From Paenibacillus pinisoli (GTDB lineage: Bacteria; Bacillota; Bacilli; Paenibacillales; Paenibacillaceae): DNA of 64,000 nucleotides. The position numbers were made by a program, and so were the translations under genes. This document shows positions 53,753 to 61,992 of this stretch, in pieces. Below the pieces are notes generated by a model. That model was not told where the DNA came from. It was given only the letters and a program-made list of their open reading frames with translations, and did not search any database. The DNA lies in contig NZ_QXQB01000002.1 in NCBI RefSeq assembly GCF_003605435.1, positions 496,001-560,000 of the forward strand, given 5' to 3'. How positions within the stretch are numbered: the first letter of the stretch is position 1; the number at the start of each line of letters is the position of its first letter.

Positions 53753-55000
53753 ATGGGCGATCCAAGATCAACTAACCGGACGCTTTCTTTAAAAAGACTG
53801 AACCGCGCGCTGCTGGAACGCCAGCTGCTGCTGAAGCGAAGCACGATTTCGCCTCTTGAAGCCATCGAGCGTCTGGCGGGCATTCAAGCTCAAGCGCCGA
53901 TGCCGCCTTATTATGCGTTGTGGAGCCGATTGGAGAACTTTCAACCAGAAGCGCTGGCGCAATTGCTAAGCAACCGCCAGGCGGTCCGAATCGCCTTGAT
54001 GAGGTCAACGATTCATCTAGTGTCTGCGCGGGATGCCCGCTTTTTTCGGAGGACACTCGCCCCGATGCTGGAACGCAGCATAATTAGCTTTAACGGCAAA
54101 AAGCTGAACGGCGTCGATCTGAATCAGTTAGCTGCCGCTACGGTCAAGCTAGCCTCAGAGAAACCCGTCACTTTCGAGGAGCTCGGCAAGCTTCTTCAGC
54201 GGGAATGGCCGGAGCATACGCCAGCCGTGCTGTCATCCTCGGCGCGCAATCTGGTGCCGCTCGCCCAAATTCCGCCACGTGGACTCTGGGGACAAGGCGG
54301 CGCTGCCAGACATGTGCCTTTGGAGCATTGGCTGGGGAACGGTCCTCATCATTCGGAAGCAGATAGCGCAAGCGACGTTCGCCGCGAATATTCATATCAC
54401 GGTGCTGATGGCACAAGCAACGTTCACCGCAATGATCCAGATAGCGGTGTCGATGACCCTGGTGCGCTGGAAACCAACCAGGATGCTGCCATCAAATCCA
54501 TGCTGTTCCGCTATCTGAGCGCATTCGGTCCCGCTTCCATTAAGGACATGCAGGCATGGTCCGGCATGACTCGGCTCAAGCCTTATATACAAGAATGGAT
54601 TTCGGAGCTTGAGTGTTTCCAGGATGAAGCAGGCAACGACCTGTATGATTTGCCTGGCGCCCCGCTCCCGCCGGAAGATACGCCTGCTCCCCCTCGCTAT
54701 CTGTCCGAATTTGACAACATGCTTATTTCATATAACGACCGTTCACGAATTATGCCTGCAGCATATAAGCCTAAGATCATTACGATCAACGGCCTGGTTC
54801 GATCGACGTTTTTGACGGACGGCTTCGTAAGCGGCATATATTCAATCGAAGTAGATAAAGAAACAGCAACTCTTCGGCTTCAACCGTTCGAGCCAATCAG
54901 CAGTGCGGATCTGGAATTGCTTCGAGAAGAAGGGGCGCGCTTGCTCGAATTTGTCGCGCCGTACAAGCAGCATTGCTTTGTAGTTGATGAGATCCAATGA
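53753..55000 (+). CDS. AlkZ/YcaQ-like winged-helix DNA glycosylase family protein
   Basis: 415-residue protein of the HTH_42 family, which includes DNA glycosylases that unhook interstrand crosslinks and alkyl adducts. Visible are the N-terminal LERQLLLKRS helix, the Gln-x-Gln motif GIQAQ (Gln45, Gln47), the winged-helix segment ALMRSTIHLVSARDARFF and QIPPRGLWG (172-180). Residues about 198-244 are a low-complexity insertion coded by a partial 45-bp tandem duplication. AAGGA precedes the ATG. Self-resistance roles are known for some members, but no antibiotic cluster is nearby. Confidence 0.85.
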   Translation: MGDPRSTNRTLSLKRLNRALLERQLLLKRSTISPLEAIERLAGIQAQAPMPPYYALWSRLENFQPEALAQLLSNRQAVRIALMRSTIHLVSARDARFFRRTLAPMLERSIISFNGKKLNGVDLNQLAAATVKLASEKPVTFEELGKLLQREWPEHTPAVLSSSARNLVPLAQIPPRGLWGQGGAARHVPLEHWLGNGPHHSEADSASDVRREYSYHGADGTSNVHRNDPDSGVDDPGALETNQDAAIKSMLFRYLSAFGPASIKDMQAWSGMTRLKPYIQEWISELECFQDEAGNDLYDLPGAPLPPEDTPAPPRYLSEFDNMLISYNDRSRIMPAAYKPKIITINGLVRSTFLTDGFVSGIYSIEVDKETATLRLQPFEPISSADLELLREEGARLLEFVAPYKQHCFVVDEIQ

Positions 55001-55183
55001 AATCCGCAAAGAATAGCGGTGTGCAGACCTGCAATATGTGAAGACCATTCCGGAATCATAGCCTTGATCCAGCATTGATGTCATTTTTGCGGGATTGAGG
55101 CTTTTGCTAATTGGATTTTATAGTTATAAACTATATAGTTTATTTATTTTATATATTTCAACTATGGAGAAAAGGCATGTAAG
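55001..55183. promoter_or_regulatory. AT-rich region with palindrome before the methyltransferase
   Basis: An 18-bp perfect palindrome ATAAACTATATAGTTTAT lies at 55126-55143, overlapping TATAGTT-ATA-AACTATA at 55119-55135. Such dyads usually bind a dimeric repressor. The rest is unremarkable. Confidence 0.45.
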
Positions 55184-55249
55184 ATGAAGTTATCGAATCG
55201 ATTCGACATCCAAACAGCTAGTTTTATTGAAAATATGACTGTCCGATGA
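55184..55249 (+). CDS. Possible 21-residue leader peptide upstream of methyltransferase
   Basis: ATG at 55184 with GGAGAAAAGG about 8 bases upstream, encoding MKLSNRFDIQTASFIENMTV plus Arg and a TGA 15 bases before the methyltransferase ATG. The palindrome TCGAATCGATTCGA (55193-55206) lies inside it. It could be an uORF that tunes the downstream gene; coding status uncertain. Confidence 0.3.
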   Translation: MKLSNRFDIQTASFIENMTVR

Positions 55250-55264
55250 CGAGGAGGATGTAAC

Positions 55265-55939
55265 ATGGAAAACAACGTTAAAAAGCAATTTGACCAAGCT
55301 GCGCCAAGCTATGATGACAAGCACGGGAAGCTGATTCCTTGCTATGAGGATTTCTACGGCGCTGCTGTAACTTGGGCGGAAGTAAATAATAACTCGCCTT
55401 ATATTCTTGATCTGGGCGCAGGTACGGGAAGGCTCACAGGCATGCTGCTGGACAAATATCCCGGCGCGCATGTGACGCTAATCGATCTCAGCGAAGATAT
55501 GCTGCAGAAGGCCAGAGAACGGTTTGCCGGCAACTCCAATCTGGAATACATTGCAGCCGACTATTTGAACTATGAGTACGATCGCAGCTATTGTATGGTC
55601 GTCTCCTCTCTTTCCATCCACCATCTGACTCACGAGGACAAACAAGCTTTGTTCCGCAAAATCCGCTCTCTGCTGAAACCCGGCGGCGTATTCGTCAATG
55701 CGGATCAGGCGGCAGGCTCCTCCCCTGCGTTCGTCGCCGAATTCAAGCGGCTTTGGCTGGAGGCGGTAACCGCCACCGATCTGAAGCCGGAAGATATCGA
55801 GGCCTCCCAAAAGCGCAGACTGCTGGACATTGACGCTACACTGACTGACCAGCTGCAATGGCTGCGCGACGCCGGCTTCTCCGAAGTCGACAGCGTATAC
55901 CGCAACCGCGAGTTCACGGTGTTTGTCGCTAAGGCTTAG
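55265..55939 (+). CDS. Class I SAM-dependent methyltransferase
   Basis: 224 residues with SAM-binding motif I ILDLGAGTGRLTG, motif II VTLIDLSEDML, the acidic AADYLNYEYD segment and post-motif LLKPGGVFVNADQ. It resembles small-molecule methyltransferases of the UbiE/tellurite type; the acceptor is unknown. GAGGAGG stands 7 bases before the ATG. Array 3 begins directly behind it, with no conventional terminator in between. Confidence 0.88.
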   Translation: MENNVKKQFDQAAPSYDDKHGKLIPCYEDFYGAAVTWAEVNNNSPYILDLGAGTGRLTGMLLDKYPGAHVTLIDLSEDMLQKARERFAGNSNLEYIAADYLNYEYDRSYCMVVSSLSIHHLTHEDKQALFRKIRSLLKPGGVFVNADQAAGSSPAFVAEFKRLWLEAVTATDLKPEDIEASQKRRLLDIDATLTDQLQWLRDAGFSEVDSVYRNREFTVFVAKA

Positions 55940-55947
55940 CGTTATGT

Positions 55948-56530
55948 AGGGCGCGTTCGCGGGCGTTTAAGCTCGCGAACGCGCCGTTAATTTGCCATTT
56001 CGAGCGCTCACGAACCTCTAAGCGCGCCACACGGCGCTAATCCAACATTCCGGGCTCTCGCGAACTGCTAAGCGCGCCACACGGCGCTAATCAGCCATTT
56101 CGAGCGCTCACGAACTTCTAAGCGCTCCACACGGCGCTAAGCCGCCATTTCGAGCGCTCACGAACCTCTAAGCGCACCACGCGTCGCTAATCCAACATTC
56201 CGGGCTCTCACGCACTTCTAAGCACGCCACACGGCGCTAAGCCGCCATTTCGAGCTCTCACGAACCTCTAAGCACGCCACACGGCGCTAATCCAACATTC
56301 CGGGCTCTCGCGAACTGCTAAGCGCGCCACACGGCGCTAAGCCGCCATTTCGAGCTCTCACGCACTTCTAAGCACGCCACGCGTCGCTAATCCGCCATTT
56401 CGAGCGCTCACGAACTTCTAAGCGCTCCACACGGCGCTAAGCCGCTATTTCGAACGCACAAGAGACGTCTAACCACGCACACACCGCTAATCCGTCATTT
56501 CGTTCTCACACAATCGTCTAACCGCACCCC
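55948..56530. repeat. Tandem array 3: about 12 copies of a 50-bp unit
   Basis: The string CGAACNTCTAAGC recurs at 56011, 56061, 56111, 56161, 56211, 56261, 56311, 56361 and 56411, exactly every 50 bases; outer copies are diverged. Units contain the palindrome GAGCGCTC and the hairpin GCGCC-ACAC-GGCGC. The unit at 56041-56090 is identical to that at 56291-56340, showing exchange between copies. Sequence differs from arrays 1 and 2 but the design is similar. Confidence 0.88.
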
Positions 56531-56589
56531 AAAACACTATCTCGCTGACGGATCACAACCCGCACACCCCCATCGCCAAGCACTAAAAC

Positions 56590-56627
56590 AAAAGAGCAAG
56601 CCGCACCCTATGGCGCGGCTTGCCCTA
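56590..56627 (-). terminator. Terminator of the Bcr/CflA transporter gene
   Basis: GCAAGCCGC/GCGGCTTGC stem, then TCTTTTGTTTT on the minus strand. Confidence 0.82.
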
Positions 56628-56648
56628 TATAATAGTTATAAGTCCCTG

Positions 56649-57872
56649 CTACTTCCGTTTTGTCAGCAAAACGTAACAAATGAAGGCAGCCAATACGAGC
56701 GAAGAGATAACGATCGCGAGCGGCACGGCTGTGCCTTCGCCGCCCAAGCCGACTAGAGGTGCGGCGAGACCGCCGAAGATGAAGGACAGCATGCCGAGCA
56801 GAGCCGAAGCGCTCCCGGCGTTCTGACCCTGGTCCTGCAGCGCCAGGGATGTTGTCGTAGCGGACGTAATGCCTAGGCTGGATACGACCAGGAAGAATCC
56901 TGCGATGATCACCGGCAATTCCAGCTTCATGAAAGCCGTCGCGAGCAGCAGCACAGAGCCGCAAGCCGCCATCGCAAGTCCGCTGATGAGCAGCTTGCGC
57001 GCTTCTACCTTGCCAGCTAATCGGCCCGCGATCTGGCTTGCGATAATAATGCCGATGCCGTTCAGGCCGAAGATATAACTGTATGTTCTTGGCGTCACAT
57101 TATAAATTTCTTGCAGCACGAACGATGAACCGGAGATGTACGCGAACATCGCCGCCATCATAAAGCCTTGCGTCATCGCATAGCCCATGAAGACGCGGTC
57201 GCCTGCCAGCCTGCCGAATATCCTCAGCGTATTGCCGAGTCCCCCGGACTGGCGGCGCTCCGCCGGAAGCGTCTCCTTCAAGCCAAAGTAGATCGCCGCC
57301 ATCATTAGCAGCCCGGATACGCTCAGTACCGCGAATACGCCTCTCCACGAGGTGAAGTTCAATATTTCCGCTCCAATCATTGGAGCAAGAATCGGAGCAG
57401 CCCCGTTGATCAGCATCAATAGGGCAAAAAACTTCGTAAGCTCTACGCCGGAATACAAGTCCCTCACGCTTGCGCGGGCTATGACGATGCCTGCCGCGCC
57501 AGCGAGGCCTTGCACGAATCGAAGCGCGATAAAGGTCCATATATTCGGGGAGATTACGCATAGCAAGGATACAACCGCATACACGGCAATGCCGATCAGC
57601 AGCGGCCGCCTTCTCCCTATCACATCGCTTATGGGACCAACGATTAATTGTCCGAGCGCGATGCCGAGCAAGCAGGCGGTAAGGCTAAGCTGCGCGACTG
57701 AAGCCGAGGCGCCGAGCTCTCCGGCAAGCGCAGGCAGCGCAGGCAAATACATATCAATAGACAGCGGTCCGATACCGGACAGCGCGCCTAATATTAACGC
57801 GATCCATAACCGCTTGGATCGTCCTACTGGTGCAGTTGTTGCCGTATTAACGGCGGACTTTGCGGTATTCAT
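56649..57872 (-). CDS. Bcr/CflA family MFS drug efflux transporter
   Basis: 407-residue, twelve-helix proton-driven exporter. Family marks: LGALSGIGPLSIDMYLPALPALAGEL in helix 1, GQLIVGPISDVIGRRRPLLIG (motif A), and RFVQGLAGAAGIVIARASVRDLY. Relatives expel bicyclomycin, chloramphenicol or sulfonamides, but the substrate here is not known. ATG 57872 has AAGGG 9 bases upstream; the longer frame lacks a site. Divergent from the DUF1648 gene. Confidence 0.92.
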   Translation of the reverse strand: MNTAKSAVNTATTAPVGRSKRLWIALILGALSGIGPLSIDMYLPALPALAGELGASASVAQLSLTACLLGIALGQLIVGPISDVIGRRRPLLIGIAVYAVVSLLCVISPNIWTFIALRFVQGLAGAAGIVIARASVRDLYSGVELTKFFALLMLINGAAPILAPMIGAEILNFTSWRGVFAVLSVSGLLMMAAIYFGLKETLPAERRQSGGLGNTLRIFGRLAGDRVFMGYAMTQGFMMAAMFAYISGSSFVLQEIYNVTPRTYSYIFGLNGIGIIIASQIAGRLAGKVEARKLLISGLAMAACGSVLLLATAFMKLELPVIIAGFFLVVSSLGITSATTTSLALQDQGQNAGSASALLGMLSFIFGGLAAPLVGLGGEGTAVPLAIVISSLVLAAFICYVLLTKRK

Positions 57873-57993
57873 GATGGCAACCCTTCTCTCTTCTCTATAG
57901 CAGCACAAAAAACATAAGTCCAATTGTACTCCTGAAACTTTATTCTGACAACCGCGTAGAGGGAGTAACAAATTGCCAGAAAGAGGTGATTTC

Positions 57994-58485
57994 ATGACCG
58001 ATCGACCCATAATTCCTATTCCCAGAACGAAGCTGGAATGGCTGCTCGATGGATTATCCCTTCTGGCTTTGGCACTTCCTGCAATCTACTTGTTTATGGT
58101 ATGGGGAGAGCTTCCCGCAAAGGTGCCGATTCATTTCAACGCGGCTGGAGAAGCGGATGGCTGGGGCGGCAAAGGCACTTCGCTGATACTGCCGGTCATT
58201 GGGCTGCTCTTGTTCCTTGGAATGTCGCTGCTGCGCAAAATCCCCCATCACTTTAACTATCCCGTGAAGCTGACCCCGGAAAACGCGGCGCAAATATACC
58301 GCCTCTCTATCCAAATGATGAGCTGGATGAAATTCGAAATATCGCTGATGTTCGGCATCATTCTGTGGAATCTCGTCCGCACCGCGCAAGGCCATACCGA
58401 TGGATTAGGCTGGCTCATGCCCGCTGCGCTTGCCGCTATATTCGGCACCATGATCTACTTCATCGTACAGCTCGCCAAAAAGTAA
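57994..58485 (+). CDS. DUF1648 membrane protein
   Basis: 163 residues with four predicted helices and the DUF1648 block WGELPAKVPIHFNAAGEADGWGGKGT, also found at the N-terminus of SdpI-like immunity/signal proteins. The rest lacks the SdpI C-terminal domain. AGAGGTG lies 6-7 bases upstream of the ATG at 57994. Function unknown; a copy of its last 48 bases lies downstream. Confidence 0.82.
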   Translation: MTDRPIIPIPRTKLEWLLDGLSLLALALPAIYLFMVWGELPAKVPIHFNAAGEADGWGGKGTSLILPVIGLLLFLGMSLLRKIPHHFNYPVKLTPENAAQIYRLSIQMMSWMKFEISLMFGIILWNLVRTAQGHTDGLGWLMPAALAAIFGTMIYFIVQLAKK

Positions 58486-58503
58486 TCAGACGCCAGGCGG
58501 TAG

Positions 58504-58550
58504 TTAGACTGGCTCATGCCGCTGCGCATGCCTCTATATTTGGCACCATG
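58504..58550 (+). repeat. Degenerate copy of the DUF1648 gene 3' end
   Basis: 47 bases resembling 58405-58452 (GGCTCATGCC, GCTGCGC, CTATATT, GGCACCATG in the same order), 99 bases downstream. One base is missing and several differ, so it cannot encode the same peptide. Confidence 0.7.
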
Positions 58551-58601
58551 GCCAGGGAATACTCTGCCTAAGAGGTTCATCCTCCACCCTTAACCGCAAA
58601 A

Positions 58602-58650
58602 CAAAAAGCTCGACGCCCCCATACCGGGAGAGTCGAGCTTCTTGTTTTTC
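58602..58650. terminator. Bidirectional terminator
   Basis: AAGCTCGAC/GTCGAGCTT arms with nested CCC/GGG pairs; T-runs on both strands. Confidence 0.82.
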
Positions 58651-58658
58651 ACATGGTA

Positions 58659-59840
58659 TCAACCCGCCGAAGCGCCTTCTGCAGTAACGCCTGTACGGCG
58701 AACCATTGCATACAGCGCGGCGAATCCGGCTACGCCGACCAATGCCATAATGGCGCCGGAGATGTACATCGACTGCGCGCCCATGTTCTGGAACAGCCAG
58801 CCGCCGATCACGCCGGCCGCCATGCCGGACACGCCGCCATAGATCAGCGCGTAGACCGCTTGTCCGGAAGCGCGGTATTGCGCTGGTACAAGCAGCGCCG
58901 TCAGCTGCGTGCCAATATAATAGAAGCAGCCGAACGTGACGCAGTGAAACAGCTGAACGAATATAATCTGCAATCCGCTGCCTGCTCCCGCCATCAGCGC
59001 CCACCGCAGTGTAAACAATAGGCTGACGAAAATCATGCAGAACAGCATGGTCTTGGTGTTGCGCTTCAGATAACGGTCCAGCAGCAGAAACACCGGAATT
59101 TCAAATATCGAGGAGAAGAACGCCGCCCAGCCGATCATATCCGCTTGCCCGCCAAGCTCGGCAATATACAGCGCAATGAAGGTCTGGTTCATCGAGTTCG
59201 GAACGGAAAGCACAAGGCCAAGCAGCAAGAACAACAGAAACGCCCGATTGGCAAAGATAGAACGATAATTCGTTTTCTCCGCTTTGACCTCTACCTTGGA
59301 CTCCCCTTTCGGCAAGCCAAACGCGAACAGGATCGACATCAGCATCATCGCCGTGTACAAAATCCACAGCCGCTCAATACCGATCTGCCCGATTACCGGT
59401 CCTGATGCGGCCGCCAGAACGGCCCATCCCATCGAGCCCCATAAGCGGAACGAGCCGAATTTGTAATTCGTTCCCTCAATCGCATTCAGAATCAAGCTGT
59501 TGCTCTGCGAGAACATCGGCATTTGAAAAAAGAAGAAAAACAGCATCGCCGTATAAATTACGGTATACGATTGCGCCAGAAACACAATTTGCATAATGAT
59601 GGTGGCGCCAGCCATCATAATGAGGATAACCATGCGAATATTGCGGAACCGGTCGCTTAGATATCCCCACAGCGGATTGGCAATGATAGATACAATGGGA
59701 CCGCCAGCCATCAGCGTGCCAATCTCAAGCGTTGACCATCCGATCTTTTGCAAATACAGGGCAAAAAACGTACTGTACACCGACAGGGCGCCATAAATGA
59801 AAAAGTTGAACGCTTTAATGATGTTATAAGATCTCTTCAT
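58659..59840 (-). CDS. MFS transporter (MFS_1-like, oligosaccharide/H+ symporter type)
   Basis: 393 residues, twelve helices, beginning MKRSYNIIKAFNFFIYGALSVYSTFFALYLQ. The motif LWGYLSDRFRN and the FRLWGSMGW stretch resemble the LacY/PPP-transporter-like branch of MFS. Substrate unknown. The ATG overlaps the uppP stop (TAATG), showing translational coupling, so it may be linked to lipid-carrier or envelope traffic, or the pairing may be chance. Confidence 0.88.
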   Translation of the reverse strand: MKRSYNIIKAFNFFIYGALSVYSTFFALYLQKIGWSTLEIGTLMAGGPIVSIIANPLWGYLSDRFRNIRMVILIMMAGATIIMQIVFLAQSYTVIYTAMLFFFFFQMPMFSQSNSLILNAIEGTNYKFGSFRLWGSMGWAVLAAASGPVIGQIGIERLWILYTAMMLMSILFAFGLPKGESKVEVKAEKTNYRSIFANRAFLLFLLLGLVLSVPNSMNQTFIALYIAELGGQADMIGWAAFFSSIFEIPVFLLLDRYLKRNTKTMLFCMIFVSLLFTLRWALMAGAGSGLQIIFVQLFHCVTFGCFYYIGTQLTALLVPAQYRASGQAVYALIYGGVSGMAAGVIGGWLFQNMGAQSMYISGAIMALVGVAGFAALYAMVRRTGVTAEGASAG

Positions 59841-60652
59841 TAGAGGAACAGAAGCAACAAAATACCTGCCACGAAGCAATAATAGGCGAAATATTTCAGG
59901 TTGCCTTTCTCCATGATGTTCATTAGCCATTTCATTGCGAAATACGTCAGGACTAACGAAGCAAGGAAGGCAAGCGCGTAAGGACCGACCAATGACGATG
60001 GGATCGGATCGGTGGAGAAATCCTTCAGCCCCAGCACAACGCCGCCTAAGCTAATCGGAATATATAGCATGAAGGAGAATCTGAGCGCCGTCTCTTGTCT
60101 CATGCCTACTGCAATAGATGCAATCACCGTCGAACCCGATCTGCTGATGCCCGGAATAAGCGCAATCGCCTGAGCCAGGCCGACGATCAGGGCATCCTTC
60201 GCCTTCAGATCGCCCTCGCGCTTCTTGCCGCGCAAATTGCGGATAAGCCACAAGGCAAGGCCTGTTACCAATAGCGAGATCGCCACCATCTTCGCATGCG
60301 AGAAGATATCTTCAATATTCTCCTGGAAGAGGAAGCCGATAAGGCCGGCCGGAATCGTGCCCAGCACAACATAAACGATAAACATAAAGTCCGATTTGTA
60401 CTCCGCCTTGCGGGTACGGATGAAGCGGTATCCATTCACAATCAACCGCCCGATCATCGCTCTGTAAATAAACAGAATCGCGATAAGCGAAGCCGTGTTC
60501 AGGAATATTTCAAAAGTAAGCCCTGTCTGTTCCATTCCCATTAATTCGCGCGCAATAATAACATGTCCGCTAGACGAGATCGGAATCGGCTCCGTGAAGC
60601 CTTGAACCGCGCCCAGCACCAAATACTTCAGCCACAAAATAAACTGTTCCAT
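59840..60652 (-). CDS. uppP: Undecaprenyl-diphosphatase
   Basis: Membrane phosphatase recycling undecaprenyl pyrophosphate, a step hit by bacitracin. 270 residues with the two catalytic signatures LGAVQGFTEPIPISSSGHVI and PGISRSGSTVIAS and about eight helices. Start ATG 60652 gives the family N-terminus MEQFILWLKYL; a GTG at 60673 is possible, and GGAGG lies rather far upstream (14 bases). Confidence 0.95.
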   Translation of the reverse strand: MEQFILWLKYLVLGAVQGFTEPIPISSSGHVIIARELMGMEQTGLTFEIFLNTASLIAILFIYRAMIGRLIVNGYRFIRTRKAEYKSDFMFIVYVVLGTIPAGLIGFLFQENIEDIFSHAKMVAISLLVTGLALWLIRNLRGKKREGDLKAKDALIVGLAQAIALIPGISRSGSTVIASIAVGMRQETALRFSFMLYIPISLGGVVLGLKDFSTDPIPSSLVGPYALAFLASLVLTYFAMKWLMNIMEKGNLKYFAYYCFVAGILLLLFL

Positions 60653-60826
60653 ATGCTTTTTCGCTGCCTCCACTCACTGTCTCTTAAGCTTTCTACCGTT
60701 CCTAGTATATACGATTTTCATAGCCATTCAAATTACAATACTGTCACATTGCATTTTCAGGTTAAGCAATTGCGGCACAAATCTGCTAGAATGAATATTG
60801 CACGCCAAGAACCGGAGGTTATCGAA

Positions 60827-61714
60827 TTGGACTACATCGTGTTAGACATTGAATTCAACGGGCGCAAATTCGCAAGCGATCTGCCCATGGAAGTTATCGA
60901 GATCGGAGCAGTCCGCTTGGACGCTTCGCTGCAACCTATAGACGAATTTACCGCATTTATAAAACCGGTCTACTTTCCGAAGCTGAACTCCTTTATCCAG
61001 AAAAAGACCGGCATTCCGCAGGAGGCCATTAACAAGGCTTCAGGCTTTCCGAAGGTTATCCGCGACTTTCTCGCATGGCTCGGCAAAAGCGAGCAGCCTG
61101 TGCTTGTCACATGGGGCGGCGAGGACTTGAAGCGGATTGTGCTGGATACGCGCATGCACAAGATGGATGACGCCTACTGGCTAGCCATCCCCTATTATGA
61201 TTTGCTCAAGGGCTATATTCGCATGAAAGGGCTGACCAACGACGTCAGCGTAGAAGCCGCATTGGCGGAGCTGGGGTTGTCTTCGGACGGCTCCGCGCAC
61301 CGGGCGCTGGACGATGCCCGAATGACCGCCGATATATTCCGCAGCGTATACGCGCAGCTCGACTTCAGCTATACGCAGCATTATAAGGATCTGTACACCA
61401 ATGCCAAGGAACGCAGGCTGGTGAAGAATGCGATCCGGATGCTCCGTACCCAGAAGCTGGCTCCTACATGGGAGTCGTTCGTGGAGCATGTGCTGAAGGA
61501 CAAAGTGAAGCTGGACGATCCGCGCAAGGGAGCGGAGCTGAAGAGCTATTTCGAGGCAGAGCTGGAGAAGCAGGCAAGCAAGCCGCTGCCGGAGAAGAAG
61601 CCGGCAAAGGCCAAAGCCGAGCCGCCATCGGAGCCGGCGTCCGCAGACCATACCTCGGCGCAGGATTCAGCAGCAGATGATAATATGGAAGCTGGAGATT
61701 CGGAGAAACAATAA
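60827..61714 (+). CDS. KapD-like 3'-5' exonuclease
   Basis: 295 residues. DEDDh exonuclease domain: Asp-x-Glu in VLDIEFNG, Asp in WGGEDLKR, and His-x4-Asp in SAHRALDDARMTAD. Bacillus KapD inhibits KinA-triggered sporulation. A charged Lys/Pro/Glu-rich tail (from about 250) follows. TTG 60827 is the start with GGAGG 8 bases upstream; an in-frame ATG at 60791 lacks one. Terminator behind. Confidence 0.87.
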   Translation: MDYIVLDIEFNGRKFASDLPMEVIEIGAVRLDASLQPIDEFTAFIKPVYFPKLNSFIQKKTGIPQEAINKASGFPKVIRDFLAWLGKSEQPVLVTWGGEDLKRIVLDTRMHKMDDAYWLAIPYYDLLKGYIRMKGLTNDVSVEAALAELGLSSDGSAHRALDDARMTADIFRSVYAQLDFSYTQHYKDLYTNAKERRLVKNAIRMLRTQKLAPTWESFVEHVLKDKVKLDDPRKGAELKSYFEAELEKQASKPLPEKKPAKAKAEPPSEPASADHTSAQDSAADDNMEAGDSEKQ

Positions 61715-61732
61715 CCACTCGGATTCGAAAAG

Positions 61733-61783
61733 GAAAAGATCGCAGAATGCGCCTCCTGATGGCGTGATCTGCGATCTTTTTCG
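61733..61783 (+). terminator. Terminator after the KapD-like gene
   Basis: AAAAGATCGCAGA/TCTGCGATCTTTT 13-bp stem followed by TTTTT. Confidence 0.88.
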
Positions 61784-61992
61784 TTGCCGGAACGATCGTC
61801 AATGACCTTATCGGGGTTGTTCGAATTCGACAATTTCAAGATTGAACGGATTCCCTGTCTTTTTCCCAAAAATGTCTTTGACAGCGGTAGTCAGCGGGGG
61901 TATGATCTTCGTTGTGCATGATTGCGCAGCGCTTATTATTTATTGTTTTTTTAAACAAATATATAAATAAAGAACTGGAGAGAGCATCACCT

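Noticed and set aside
2738-56530. CRISPR arrays
   Set aside because: Units are alike over their full length without constant repeats alternating with unique spacers, and no cas gene is present.
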